In this document: piece by piece, positions 35,971 through 45,259 of the stretch
How the letters are laid out: the number at the start of each line of letters is the position of its first letter
Position numbering within the stretch: position 1 is the stretch's first letter
Origin: DATBSK01 sp964532485
Lineage (GTDB): Bacteria; Actinomycetota; Acidimicrobiia; IMCC26256; PALSA-555
Direction: 5' to 3'
Length of the DNA: 64,000 nucleotides
Assembly: GCA_964532485.1 (NCBI GenBank)
Contig: CAZHKE010000013.1
Location: 3,289-67,288, forward strand
Position numbers and translations under genes: made by a program
Notes under the pieces: generated by a model
Databases searched by the model: none
Seen by the model: only the letters and a program-made list of their open reading frames with translations
What the model was told of the DNA's origin: nothing

Positions 35971-36971
35971 CAGATCCAGTCACGCTTCTTGAAGAACCAG
36001 AAGATCGGGATCCCGAGCAGCACCATGAGTCCCACGATCACGAGGAAGCCCTCTTCCCAGTCGAGCTCCGGGGCGTTGCGGAAGTTCATGCCGAGCACAC
36101 CCGTGATGAGCGTGGCGACGATGAGAATCGCGCCCCAGGCAGCGATCTTCTGCTGCGACCGGCTCAGTCGGTTCGACGAAGTCGCGAGCTCGGCGTCACG
36201 CAGTCCGGTCAGCACGTCGCGCTGACTCTCGATGAGGTCGGAGACGCGCAGCACGTGGTCGGCGAGATCTCGGAAGTGGACGATCGCGAGCTCCGGGATG
36301 CACGAGACCTCTCGCCGCACGATCTCGGCCGTGACGTCGCGCAGAGGAGCGGCTGCGCGCCGGAACCGCACGAGAGCCTTGGCGAGCGCGAAGAGCAGCA
36401 TCACGTGATCGTCGTCCTGCGCTGACCTCTCGTCCGCAGCCGCGACCACTGCGTCCTCGGCTTCGTCGAGGCGGTCGTCGAACGTCTCGCTGACCTGGAA
36501 GTAGCGGTCGACGACCACGTCGAGCAACGCCCAGAGCAGAAGCCCGACGTCGGCCGTGCCATGCTGCGCGCGCTGGAGCTCGAAGCGCCGCCGGACCGTG
36601 TCGACGGGGAAGTCACCGGGGTCGCCGTCGTCGGGGTGCTGGTGGACCGAGATGACCCACCCGGCGGAGAAGACGATGTCGATCTCCCGGGTGTGGAGCC
36701 GGGTGTCGCCGAGGACGCAGTCGTACACCGCGACGTGGAAGTGATCGTCGTAGTGGGCGAGCTTCGTCCGCTGGCCCGCCTTCGCGAGGTCCTCCCGAGC
36801 GAACTTGTTGACGTCGAGCTCGTCGAGGAGGTGTTGGAGCGCAGGGGTCGCCGCGTCGTCGGTGTCGACCCAGACGGTTCCCTTCGATGCATCGAGACGG
36901 CCCATCACGTCGCCGACGTCGGACTCCCCCGGGGGTTCACTGTCGTGGCCGTACCACCACGCTCGGATCAC
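35970..36971 (-). CDS. corA: CorA family Mg2+/Co2+ transporter
   Basis: 333 residues with a large cytoplasmic funnel domain, then two C-terminal helices. The first ends in ITGVLGMNF, the GMN signature of the pore mouth; the second ends IPIFWFFKKRDWI with the basic tail. GTG start at 36971. Together with the VIT1 gene downstream and the SLC41/P-ATPase genes across, it forms a divalent-cation locus. Confidence 0.92.
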   Translation of the reverse strand: MIRAWWYGHDSEPPGESDVGDVMGRLDASKGTVWVDTDDAATPALQHLLDELDVNKFAREDLAKAGQRTKLAHYDDHFHVAVYDCVLGDTRLHTREIDIVFSAGWVISVHQHPDDGDPGDFPVDTVRRRFELQRAQHGTADVGLLLWALLDVVVDRYFQVSETFDDRLDEAEDAVVAAADERSAQDDDHVMLLFALAKALVRFRRAAAPLRDVTAEIVRREVSCIPELAIVHFRDLADHVLRVSDLIESQRDVLTGLRDAELATSSNRLSRSQQKIAAWGAILIVATLITGVLGMNFRNAPELDWEEGFLVIVGLMVLLGIPIFWFFKKRDWI

Positions 36972-37019
36972 GGCGACGAGCCTACGATGGCTGTCGCGCG
37001 CACAGGGGGAGACCCACAG

Positions 37020-38300
37020 ATGGCCGTCGACACGACCGAGATCAGTCCGGAGCAGCTCCGCGATCAGACCACCGAGTGGCTTCGGGAGAACCTGCCCGCG
37101 GGCTGGATGGAAGCGATCGACACCGGCGATCGCGACCGGTGGTCCCAGCTCCGCGGTGAGCTCGACTACGACGAGTGGTGCAAGCGGCTCGGCGAAGCCG
37201 GCTACGCGACGCCCACCTGGCCGGCCGAGTACGGCGCGGGTCTGTCGCTGGCACCCGTGCAGGCGAAGCACGTCAACGAGGTGCTCAACCACTACAAGGT
37301 GGCGCGGCCCTTCAACATCATCGGCATCGGCATGGGCGGGCCGACGATCATGGCGTGCGGCACCGAGGAGCAGAAGCAGCGCTTCCTGCGACCGCTCGCG
37401 ACGAACGAGGAGATCTGGTGCCAGCTGTTCTCGGAGCCGAGCGCGGGCTCCGACGTGGCCGGCCTGTCGACCCGTGCCGAGCGCGATGGCGACGAGTGGG
37501 TCGTGAACGGCCAGAAGGTGTGGACCACGCTCGCGCACATGTCGCGCTGGGGGATGTTGCTCGCGCGGACGAACCCGGACGTGCCGAAGCACAAGGGCCT
37601 GTCCTACTTCGTGCTCGACATGCAGGCACCGGGTGTCGAGGTCCGACCCCTGGTCCAGATCACCGGCGACGCGGAGTTCAACGAGGTGTTCATGGAGGAC
37701 GTGCGCGTTCCCGATGCGATGCGCGTCGGGGACGAGGGGCAAGGCTGGCACGTCGCCATCACGACGCTCATGAACGAGCGCGTCGCGTTGTCGGGCGCCG
37801 GATCCATCTCCGGCGACTCGGTCGGCGGGAATCCCGTCGACAAGCTGATCGCGCGGCACCAGCCGGTCGTCGACCCGCTGCTGCGGCAGCGGCTCGTGCA
37901 GCTCTACATCGAAGGACGGCTCATCAAGCTCAACAACCAGCGCGCCACCGACAAGCGCAGGAGCGGGGGCGAGGTGGGCCCCGAGGGATCGATCACCAAG
38001 CTCATGCAGGCCGAGTTCAACCAGCGGCTCCAGAAGGTCGCGGTCGACCTCGAAGGTTCAGCCGGCGTGGCGTGGGAGGGCAAGCCGTTGGGTCGCGAGG
38101 GGGCACTCGGGTTCCTCAGCGACGTCGCCGACGAGTCCCGCGACATCGCACGCGGGTTCCTGCGCTCCCAGGCGAACACGATCGAAGGTGGGACGTCGAA
38201 CGTGATGCGCAACATCCTCGGCGAGCGGGTCCTCGGGCTCCCGAAGGAGCCCGACAACTCCCGCGACCTTCCCTGGAAGGACGTCCCCCGCTCGGCCTAG
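37020..38300 (+). CDS. Acyl-CoA dehydrogenase
   Basis: 426-residue FAD-dependent dehydrogenase. Recognisable segments are YATPTWPAEYGAGLSLAPVQA, WCQLFSEPSAGSDVAGLSTRA, KVWTTLAHMSRWGMLLARTN, and the C-terminal SQANTIEGGTSNVMRNILGERVLGLP. Longer N-terminal part and TWPxEYGG-like motif resemble the FadE-type enzymes of sterol and branched-chain degradation. AGGGGGAG lies about 7 nt before the ATG at 37020; an ATG at 36987 is possible but would lie inside the predicted promoter TACGAT. Confidence 0.92.
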   Translation: MAVDTTEISPEQLRDQTTEWLRENLPAGWMEAIDTGDRDRWSQLRGELDYDEWCKRLGEAGYATPTWPAEYGAGLSLAPVQAKHVNEVLNHYKVARPFNIIGIGMGGPTIMACGTEEQKQRFLRPLATNEEIWCQLFSEPSAGSDVAGLSTRAERDGDEWVVNGQKVWTTLAHMSRWGMLLARTNPDVPKHKGLSYFVLDMQAPGVEVRPLVQITGDAEFNEVFMEDVRVPDAMRVGDEGQGWHVAITTLMNERVALSGAGSISGDSVGGNPVDKLIARHQPVVDPLLRQRLVQLYIEGRLIKLNNQRATDKRRSGGEVGPEGSITKLMQAEFNQRLQKVAVDLEGSAGVAWEGKPLGREGALGFLSDVADESRDIARGFLRSQANTIEGGTSNVMRNILGERVLGLPKEPDNSRDLPWKDVPRSA

Positions 38301-38315
38301 CGGTCGACGGCTTCG

Positions 38316-39371
38316 ATGCGAGCGGGGCTCCGGCGCTTCCTCCGCCGGCGAGGGGCGAGCGCGGCGGAGATCGACAATGCGACTCGCGGTCGCTACCTCG
38401 CGCTCCTCGTGCTCGACCGCGAGATCCTCCCCGGCGCGCGCAAGCACTCGCTGGCTGACCTGGCCGCTCGGGGGAAGACGGATCTGGCGACGGCCCGCGC
38501 TGTCTGGCGGGCGGTCGGCTTCCCCGACATCCCCGACGACCTCGCCGCGTTCACCGACGCTGACATCGCCACGCTCCGGGCATTCCTCGAGACGTTCGCC
38601 GATTCGTGGTTCGTCGACTGGTCGTTGGACGTCGCCCTCAGCCAGGCGCGTGTCGTCAGCTCGTCGTTGGCCCGCATCGCCGACGCGGTGACCGATGACG
38701 TCGCGCGCTCGTTCCGCGCAGCTTCCGACGCGGGGTTGAGCGATGAGGAGCTTGCCGAGCGCATCGCGGCGAAGGTCGACTTCGACGCGACCGAGGAGCT
38801 GATCGGCCACCTGTTCCGCCTCCAGCTGCGCTCGGCGCTCTGGCGGCGCCTGGCGGGCGTCGCTCCCGGTGATCCGGGGACCGTCCACGGTGCCGTGGGC
38901 TTCGTCGACCTCGTCGGCTACACCGCGCTCGCGGAGCAGCTGGAGGACGACGAGCTCGCCGCGCTCCTCCGGCGGTTCGGCGACATCGCCTACGACACCG
39001 TGGTCGCGGCAGGCGGTCGGATCGTCAAGACGATCGGTGACGCCGTGATGTTCGTCTCCGACACGGCCACCACTGCGGCAGAGATCGCGGTGACGTTGAC
39101 CGAGCGCACGATTGGTGACGAGCTGCTTCCCGCGACGCGTGCCGGTGTGGCAGCGGGCGCGCTCGTGCTGCGCGAGGGTGACTACTTCGGGCCGGTCGTC
39201 AACCTCGCGTCGCGCCTCAGCGAGCTCGCCCGACCGTCGACGGTCCTCGCGCCGGCGGGGCTCGGAGAGCTCCTGGCCGGCGACGCCCGCTTCGCCGTGC
39301 GTCGCATCCCGTCGAAGCGGATCCGCGACATCGGACGAATCGACGTCTGCGCGATCTCACGCGCCCCCTGA
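38316..39371 (+). CDS. Class III adenylate/guanylate cyclase
   Basis: 351 residues; the intact paralogue of the broken gene at 17.3-18.4 kb. The N-terminal helical domain belongs to the actinobacterial cyclase-associated type. The cyclase domain contains GFVDLVGYTALAEQLEDDEL (first metal Asp), GRIVKTIGDAVMFVSD (second metal Asp) and FGPVVNLASRLSELARP. Soluble, probably a dimer. Makes cAMP or cGMP; base specificity cannot be settled here. It starts 15 nt after the acyl-CoA dehydrogenase gene, suggesting co-transcription. Confidence 0.88.
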   Translation: MRAGLRRFLRRRGASAAEIDNATRGRYLALLVLDREILPGARKHSLADLAARGKTDLATARAVWRAVGFPDIPDDLAAFTDADIATLRAFLETFADSWFVDWSLDVALSQARVVSSSLARIADAVTDDVARSFRAASDAGLSDEELAERIAAKVDFDATEELIGHLFRLQLRSALWRRLAGVAPGDPGTVHGAVGFVDLVGYTALAEQLEDDELAALLRRFGDIAYDTVVAAGGRIVKTIGDAVMFVSDTATTAAEIAVTLTERTIGDELLPATRAGVAAGALVLREGDYFGPVVNLASRLSELARPSTVLAPAGLGELLAGDARFAVRRIPSKRIRDIGRIDVCAISRAP

Positions 39372-39430
39372 TGCGCCGTTGGCACGTGGAGCGAACACTC
39401 GATCGCCCAGCGTGACAACCGTTGGAGGTG

Positions 39431-40930
39431 CTAGCAGCGGCGGTCGTGCGCCGGGGGCCTGCCCGACACGAGGTACCGGTCGACGACTCGGTCGACGCAG
39501 CGGTTGCCCGTCGCGTAGCTGCCGTGCGTGGTGTCGTCGACCGTCAGGAGCCGCGAGCCGGCGAGCCGACGCTGCAGGTCCTGCGCGCCGGCGAAGGGCG
39601 TCGCCGGGTCGCGCGTCGCGCCGACCACGAGCACGGGCGGCGCGTCGGTGACGTGCACGTCGCCGATCAGCTCGTCGGCACGAGGCTTGGGGAGGCGATC
39701 GTCGCATCCCGAGGGCCCGCTGGCGAAGAGGGGTCCGAAGAACGGGTAGGCCGCGACGAGCTCGAGGTAGGTCGCCCGGAAGTCGTCGAACGACACGACC
39801 GGCTCGGCATCGTCGGCGCAGACGATGATCCCGAGCACCTGCTGGAGGTTCGAGTAGGTGCCGTCGTGGCGCCGACCCACGTAGAAGTCGTTCAGCAGCA
39901 GCAGCGTCGCGCCGTCGTCTCGCTTCGCCGCGGACCGCAGGCCCTCGGCGAGGATCGGCCACTCGTCACGCGCGTACAGGGCCGCGACGAGTGCCGTGTA
40001 GAACTCCGACGCGCCGACGGTCCGTGCACCGTCGCCGCCGTCGATGCGGACGCCCTGCTCGAACCGTGCCTGCAGGCGCTCGAGTGCGGCCCGGGGATCG
40101 CCGCCGGAGTGGAACGCGCAGGTGCCATCGTGCGCGCAGTCGTCGAGGAACTCGCCGAGCGCACTCTCGAAGCCGGCAGTGTTGGCCCGCAGCTCTTCGG
40201 TCATGGTCGAGGAGAGGTCGACGGCCGAGTCGAGCACCATCGCCCGGATCCGGTGCGGGAACTGCTCTGCGTAGAGCGCGCCGAGGACGGTCCCGTACGA
40301 GTAGCCGAGGAAGGTCAGGTTCTCGTCACCGACAGCCGCGCGGATCCGATCGAGGTCGCGGGCGACGTTGCGTGATCCGAGGCGAGCGAGCCAGTCGCCG
40401 TTGCGGGCGACGCACTCCGCCACGAGATCGACCGAGGAGGCGGTGCCGTCGTAGAAGCCGGGTAGGTCGGCGCGCCCGTTCGGCGTCGGATCCTCGGACC
40501 ACGCCGCTTCGAATGTCGCGTCGTCGACGCACCGCACCGGTCTGGAGCGCCCGACGCCGCGTGGGTCGAACGAGACGACGTCGAAGGAGCGACGAGCAGC
40601 CGCGGGCATGAGATCGACGGCCTGGCGGAGGGTCTCGGTGCCTGCGTCGCCCGGACCGCCGTAGTTCACGATCAAGGTCCCCACGCGGTTGGCCGGTTCG
40701 TCGGCCCGGCGTCGTATCAGGGCCAGGTCGAGCGTCTCGCCGTCGGCCGCCGCGTAGTCGACGGGGACCGCGAGGGTGGTGCACTGGAGGCTCCTCGCGC
40801 AGCGCTTCCAGTCGAGCCCCTCGCGCGGCGCGGACGGCGCGCCCACCGGCGAGATCGCGCCGATGGTCACACTCGTGCAGACGAGTGCAACGGCGGCGAG
40901 CGCGCGGGGCGGTCGCGCGCTTCGGCCCAC
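39431..40930 (-). CDS. Secreted alpha/beta-hydrolase, tripeptidyl-aminopeptidase-like
   Basis: 499 residues with an N-terminal signal peptide (SARPPRALAAVALVCTSVTIG). The catalytic elbow is GYSYGTVLGA (Ser nucleophile); LIVNYGGPGDAG is the oxyanion region; the C-terminal TAP-like domain holds GATRDPATPFAGAQDL with the Asp and DDTTHGSYATG with the His. Four or more Cys suggest disulphides. Family members cleave tripeptides from protein N-termini. The GTG is 6 nt after TAGGGT (minus strand). It diverges from the Mca gene. Confidence 0.9.
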   Translation of the reverse strand: MGRSARPPRALAAVALVCTSVTIGAISPVGAPSAPREGLDWKRCARSLQCTTLAVPVDYAAADGETLDLALIRRRADEPANRVGTLIVNYGGPGDAGTETLRQAVDLMPAAARRSFDVVSFDPRGVGRSRPVRCVDDATFEAAWSEDPTPNGRADLPGFYDGTASSVDLVAECVARNGDWLARLGSRNVARDLDRIRAAVGDENLTFLGYSYGTVLGALYAEQFPHRIRAMVLDSAVDLSSTMTEELRANTAGFESALGEFLDDCAHDGTCAFHSGGDPRAALERLQARFEQGVRIDGGDGARTVGASEFYTALVAALYARDEWPILAEGLRSAAKRDDGATLLLLNDFYVGRRHDGTYSNLQQVLGIIVCADDAEPVVSFDDFRATYLELVAAYPFFGPLFASGPSGCDDRLPKPRADELIGDVHVTDAPPVLVVGATRDPATPFAGAQDLQRRLAGSRLLTVDDTTHGSYATGNRCVDRVVDRYLVSGRPPAHDRRC

Positions 40931-40972
40931 GCACGCACCCTATCGGTCGTCCGGCCCGGTAACGTCGCGGGG
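40931..40972. promoter_or_regulatory. Divergent leaderless promoters (hydrolase / Mca)
   Basis: Minus strand TAGGGT (40942-40937) is 6 nt before the hydrolase GTG; plus strand TAACGT (40960-40965) is 7 nt before the Mca GTG. The 42-nt gap has no Shine-Dalgarno for either gene. Confidence 0.6.
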
Positions 40973-41908
40973 GTGAGTGACGGACCGCTCGACGCCCCGC
41001 TCGACGTGGCGGGGAACCCGCTGTGCCTGCTGACCGTGCACGCGCATCCCGACGACGAGGCGTCGAAGGGGAGTGCGACCGTCGCGCGGTACCACGACGA
41101 GGGCGTGCGGAGCGTGCTCGTGTGCTGCACGGGTGGTGAAGCCGGCGACATCCTCAACCCGGCGATGGACACACCCGAGGTGCGGGAGCGGCTCACTGCG
41201 GTGCGCCTGGAGGAGCTCGACGCAAGCGCGGCGGCGATCGGCTACGACGCCGTGCACCTCCTCGGGTACCACGACTCCGGCATGCCCGACACGGAGGCCA
41301 ACCATCGCCCCGACAACTTCGCGAACGCCCCGCTCGACGAAGCCGTGGGCCGTCTGGTCGCGATCATCCGCGCGGAGCGACCGCAGGTCGTCATCACCTA
41401 TGCCGACGACCGGAGCTTCTACCCGCACCCCGACCACATCCGGGTCCACGAGATCTCGCAACCGGCGTTCGACGCGGCCGCTGACCCGGGCCTCTTCCCC
41501 GGTGCGGGGGAGCCGTGGGCGCCCGCGAAGCTGTACTACACGGGCTTCTCGCGGCGACGCGTGCAAGCGATGCACGACGAGCTCATCCGTCGCGGCGAGG
41601 AGAGCCCGTATGCGCGCTGGTTCGAGGCCGGCTTCCCCGACCGCGACGGCCGCTTCACGACGTTCGTCGACGTCGGTGGCTGGCTGCACCGCCGCCGCGA
41701 GGCGTTGCTGGCCCACCGGACCCAGGTCGACCCCGAGGGCCACTGGATGCGACTGCCCGACGACGTGATCCGCGAGATCTTCCCGTGGGACGAGTTCGCG
41801 CTCGCGCGGTCCAGCATCGGATCCGTACCGCCGCCCGACACCGAGGACGACCTGTTCGAGGGACTGCGTGCCGCGCGCACCCTCGCTACCATCCCGCGAT
41901 CCACCTGA
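40973..41908 (+). CDS. mca: Mycothiol conjugate amidase-like PIG-L deacetylase
   Basis: 311 residues. Zinc motif HAHPDDEAS near residue 22 and YPHPDHIRVHE later are shared with Mca and MshB. Length and the LGYHDSGMPDTEANHRPDNFANA region fit Mca, which cleaves mycothiol S-conjugates so that the mercapturate can be exported. A second, shorter PIG-L protein at 13 kb is less close. GTG start; leaderless promoter likely. Confidence 0.85.
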   Translation: MSDGPLDAPLDVAGNPLCLLTVHAHPDDEASKGSATVARYHDEGVRSVLVCCTGGEAGDILNPAMDTPEVRERLTAVRLEELDASAAAIGYDAVHLLGYHDSGMPDTEANHRPDNFANAPLDEAVGRLVAIIRAERPQVVITYADDRSFYPHPDHIRVHEISQPAFDAAADPGLFPGAGEPWAPAKLYYTGFSRRRVQAMHDELIRRGEESPYARWFEAGFPDRDGRFTTFVDVGGWLHRRREALLAHRTQVDPEGHWMRLPDDVIREIFPWDEFALARSSIGSVPPPDTEDDLFEGLRAARTLATIPRST

Positions 41909-41949
41909 CCGACCCGGTCGGGGCGACGGAGTCGAGGACGGGGGCGACC

Positions 41950-42336
41950 GTGGCGAAGTACCTGACGCAGGAGTGGCTCGACGAGGGACGCGAGCTCGCA
42001 AAGGACCAGCCGGAACGCCAGGGCGCGTCGGCGAACATGCAGTACGTCGTGACCGGCGCACCCGACGGCGACGTGAAGTACTACTGGGTGCTCGAGAACG
42101 GGAAGCTGCTCGAGAGCTCGCTCGGTGAGATCGCAGATGCCGACTTCACGCTCACGTCGACCTACGAAGACTCCGTCGCGATCGCCAAGGGCGAGCTCGA
42201 CGCCAACGCCGCCTTCATGCAGGGAAAGATGAAGGTCACCGGCAACATGGGAAAGCTGATGCAGCTCATGCCGCTCACCATGTCGCCCGAGTACCAGGCA
42301 CTCAGCGAGAAGGTGCGAGCGATCACGGAGTTCTGA
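41950..42336 (+). CDS. SCP2 sterol-carrier-domain protein
   Basis: 128 residues. It opens VAKYLTQEWLDEGRELAKDQPERQGASANMQYVVTGAP, has a beta sheet core, and contains GELDANAAFMQGKMKVTGNMGKLMQLM, the SCP2 lipid-binding helix signature. Probably binds a fatty acyl or sterol ligand. Start is a GTG at 41950 preceded by a GGGGG-rich stretch. It ends directly against the convergent acetyltransferase gene with no spacer. Confidence 0.85.
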   Translation: MAKYLTQEWLDEGRELAKDQPERQGASANMQYVVTGAPDGDVKYYWVLENGKLLESSLGEIADADFTLTSTYEDSVAIAKGELDANAAFMQGKMKVTGNMGKLMQLMPLTMSPEYQALSEKVRAITEF

Positions 42337-43155
42337 TCAAGCAAGGCGGAGGCGGTGCACGCGGAAGGCTCGGTGCGCCACCGCGCCCGCCTTCGCGTAG
42401 AAGGGCACCGGCGCGACCCACGCGATCTCGGCCGTGCGGACACCCTCACGAGCACTGATGTCTTCGGCGAGTGCGCCGAGGATGGCGTGTCCCGTACCGA
42501 CGTGCCGGCGAGCCGGATCGGTCGCCATCGGACCGATCCACGTATGTCTGTTCACCGAGTGCGCGCCGAACGCGATCGTCTCACCTCCCGAATCGCGCGC
42601 CGCGAACGTCGTGCTGCGCTCGATCCCCCGGGTGATCTCGTCTTCCCAATGCGGGAACTCGCGTCTCGCGAGGTCGAGCGCGCCGTCTCCGGTCTCGCGC
42701 TCCACCGTGATCCCCGGGGGCGGCACCGCTCGGAACGTCGTGGGCAGCAGCATGTTCAGGCCGTGGTCGTAGGCATCGAACCCCACGGTCTGGAAGAACG
42801 CGAGGGCAGGCGTGTTGGCGAGGTCGACCCCGGGCCAGACGTAGCGGGGCGCCAGGTTGCCGGTGTGGAGCTCGCCGACGCCCTCGGAGCGACACCGGTC
42901 CGCGACCTCGCGCACGAGGGCGCGGGCACGTCCGGTCCGCCGATGCTCCGGCGCGACGACGACGAGCGTGATCCATCCGACCTTCGCGCCCGCGAAGTCT
43001 CGGACCAGCCAGGCGATCGCCGCGTCGTCGGTGCCGCGCACCTGCCCTTCGGGTCCGTAGCAGCACGCCTCGAGGTCGTCGGCGGTGAGGTGCTCTTCCG
43101 GCATCGCGCGCGCGCAGAGCGCCGCGAGCTCCGCCGGCTCGACGTCTCGCTGCAC
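42337..43155 (-). CDS. GNAT N-acetyltransferase, two-domain
   Basis: 272 residues. The first half holds the complete acetyl-CoA site: ITLVVVAPEHRRTGRARALVREVADRC, then LNMLLPTTF. The second half has a weaker repeat (MATDPARRHVGTGHAILGALAED), so the protein appears to be a tandem GNAT like mycothiol synthase, although no MshD-specific marker was identified. GTG start with GGGAGGA a few nt upstream. It follows the YdjC gene in the same direction. Confidence 0.78.
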   Translation of the reverse strand: MQRDVEPAELAALCARAMPEEHLTADDLEACCYGPEGQVRGTDDAAIAWLVRDFAGAKVGWITLVVVAPEHRRTGRARALVREVADRCRSEGVGELHTGNLAPRYVWPGVDLANTPALAFFQTVGFDAYDHGLNMLLPTTFRAVPPPGITVERETGDGALDLARREFPHWEDEITRGIERSTTFAARDSGGETIAFGAHSVNRHTWIGPMATDPARRHVGTGHAILGALAEDISAREGVRTAEIAWVAPVPFYAKAGAVAHRAFRVHRLRLA

Positions 43156-43181
43156 CCAGTCCTCCCGTCGACGCGCGCGGG

Positions 43182-44024
43182 TCAGGCGGCGCGCTGGAGC
43201 TCCCGCAGCTCCCGATACCCGATGAGCGTGGCGCCCGCGCGCTCGATGAGGTTCGGGAGGGACGGCTCGCGACACAAGAACGCGTGGTCTTCCACGCGCC
43301 CGGCCCAGTCGGGGTGCGACGCCCGCAGCTCGTCCGTGTCGACCGCGGGATGCAGGTACACCTCGGTGACGCCCGGTCGCAGGTCGAGCAGGGTGCGCTC
43401 CATGACACGCCGCCCTCCGACGCCGGTGTAGTACACGAAGTGGTCGGGGAACACGACGCCCTCCGCGGCGGCGAGCTCGCGGTACCGGAACCCCACGAGC
43501 GACTCGGCTCCGGCCGGGCCCATGCGCAGCGGCAGCCCGAAGTCGAGCGAGAGCTCGAGGTAGACGTCGAAGAAGTCGGCGCGCAGCTGAAGCGTTCCCA
43601 TGTGGCTGTCGAGGTGGCTGACGTCGAAGCCCCAGAGGATCGCCCGCTCGACTTGAGCTCGGCACTCGCGGCGCACCTCTTCGAGATCGGCATGATCCCA
43701 CGTGTCCTCGACGGTGCGTGGGAAGCCGCCGTCACCGTCGAGCAGGCTCGGCGCCTGCGTGATCGGCCCCCAGCGGTACGTCTCCCATTCGGCGTTCAAC
43801 GTGAGATGCACGCCCACGTCCTCACCGCGCCACCCGGCGGCGGCGTCACGGGCCCAGGGGCAGGGCACCATCAGCGAGGCGCTCGTGGCCACGCCGCCGC
43901 GGAGCGCGTCGTAGACCGCGACGTTGGCGGCGCGCGACGACCCGAGGTCGTCGCAGTTGACGATCAGCAGCTTGTCGACGGGCGCATGACCGAGGCGCTC
44001 CGCGAGGGACGGCTGCTCGGCCAT
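43182..44024 (-). CDS. ChbG/YdjC-family carbohydrate deacetylase
   Basis: 280 residues. Near the start LLIVNCDDLGSSRAANVA is the metal-binding motif of YdjC enzymes; SHLDSHMGTLQL is the second His motif; VTEVYLHPAVD is the third. These enzymes deacetylate N-acetylated sugars such as chitobiose. Substrate unknown here. It lies 11 nt after the thiolase stop, so thiolase-YdjC-GNAT may form one transcript. Confidence 0.86.
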   Translation of the reverse strand: MAEQPSLAERLGHAPVDKLLIVNCDDLGSSRAANVAVYDALRGGVATSASLMVPCPWARDAAAGWRGEDVGVHLTLNAEWETYRWGPITQAPSLLDGDGGFPRTVEDTWDHADLEEVRRECRAQVERAILWGFDVSHLDSHMGTLQLRADFFDVYLELSLDFGLPLRMGPAGAESLVGFRYRELAAAEGVVFPDHFVYYTGVGGRRVMERTLLDLRPGVTEVYLHPAVDTDELRASHPDWAGRVEDHAFLCREPSLPNLIERAGATLIGYRELRELQRAA

Positions 44025-44035
44025 GGTGCGGACGA

Positions 44036-45226
44036 CTACGAGAGTCGCTCGAGGATGGTGCCGGTGCCGAGCCCGCCGCCGCAGCACATCGTGACCAGCG
44101 CGAGCGCACCGTCGGCGCGCTCGAGCTCGTGCAAAGCGGTGGTGACCAGCCGCGCGCCCGTCGCGCCGACTGGATGTCCGAGCGCGATCGCGCCCCCGTT
44201 GGGGTTGACGATCGCCATGTCGGGGTGCAGCTCGCGCTCCCACGCCAGCACGACTGCAGCGAACGCCTCGTTGATCTCGACGGTGTCGAAGTCGCCGATC
44301 GAGAGCCCCGTGCGTTCGAGCAGCAGATGGGTCGCATCGATCGGGCCCGTGAGCATGAGCACGGGATCGACGCCCACGAGGCACTGATCGACGATCCGCG
44401 CGCGCGGTGTGATGCCGAGCTCCTTCGCTCGGGCCGCCGTCGTGAGAACGACCGCGGCCGCACCGTCCGTGATCTGTGACGAGGTGCCGGCAGTGTGCAC
44501 GCCGTCGTCACGGGCGACGGGCTTGAGCTGGGCGAGCGCTTCGAGCGACGTCTCGCGCAACCCCTCGTCGCGGGCCACGTGATGCGTCGTGCCGGTGGGC
44601 TTGGCGTCGTCGTCGAGGTCGGGCGCGTCGATCGGGAGCACCTCGGGTTCGAAGCGTCCTTCGTCCCATGCGGTCGCGGCGCGCTGCTGCGACTGCAGGC
44701 CGAGCCGGTCGCAGTCGTCGCGGGTGACGCTCCACTTCTCCGCGATGCGTTCGGCGCCTTCGAACTGGGTCGCGTACTCGTACCGCTGGAAGTAGCTCTT
44801 CGGGATCGGTCGTCCCGGACCGTTCTGCACCGCGGCACCGAGCGGCACCCGGCTCATCGACTCGATCCCGCACGCGAGTGCGCTGTCGACGACACCCGCC
44901 GCCACGAGCGCGGCTGCGAGGTTCGTGGCCTGCTGCGACGAGCCGCACTGGGCGTCGACGGTCGTCGCGGCCACCGAGATGGGAAGGCCGGCCGCGAGCC
45001 ACGCCGTACGCGCGATGTCGAAGGTCTGCTCACCGGTCTGTGACACGCAGCCACCGATGACCTGGCCGATCGCCTCGGGCGGGATGCCGGAGCGCTCGAC
45101 CGCCGCTCGTTGGACGGCGCCGAGGAGATCGGCGGGGTGAACCGTCGCCAGGCCGCCGTTGCGTCGGCCTAGTGGCGACCGGACCGCGGCGGCGACGACG
45201 ACGTCGTCGTCGGCGAGGGCGCGCAT
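44036..45226 (-). CDS. Acetyl-CoA acetyltransferase / thiolase
   Basis: 396 residues. The nucleophile Cys is in TTVDAQCGSSQQATNLA; NPNGGAIALGHPVGATGARL holds the catalytic His and MCCGGGLGTG the second Cys. Probably degradative or biosynthetic 3-ketoacyl-CoA thiolysis. TACGAT (45239-45234 minus) stands 7 nt before the ATG. It diverges from a lipoprotein gene. Confidence 0.94.
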   Translation of the reverse strand: MRALADDDVVVAAAVRSPLGRRNGGLATVHPADLLGAVQRAAVERSGIPPEAIGQVIGGCVSQTGEQTFDIARTAWLAAGLPISVAATTVDAQCGSSQQATNLAAALVAAGVVDSALACGIESMSRVPLGAAVQNGPGRPIPKSYFQRYEYATQFEGAERIAEKWSVTRDDCDRLGLQSQQRAATAWDEGRFEPEVLPIDAPDLDDDAKPTGTTHHVARDEGLRETSLEALAQLKPVARDDGVHTAGTSSQITDGAAAVVLTTAARAKELGITPRARIVDQCLVGVDPVLMLTGPIDATHLLLERTGLSIGDFDTVEINEAFAAVVLAWERELHPDMAIVNPNGGAIALGHPVGATGARLVTTALHELERADGALALVTMCCGGGLGTGTILERLS

Positions 45227-45259
45227 GGTTCGGATCGTACTGCCCTCTACGCTGACCGC
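45227..45259. promoter_or_regulatory. Divergent leaderless promoters (thiolase / AMIN-like lipoprotein)
   Basis: Minus strand TACGAT (45239-45234), 7 nt before the thiolase ATG; plus strand TACGCT (45248-45253), 6 nt before the lipoprotein ATG. The gap is only 33 nt. Confidence 0.6.
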
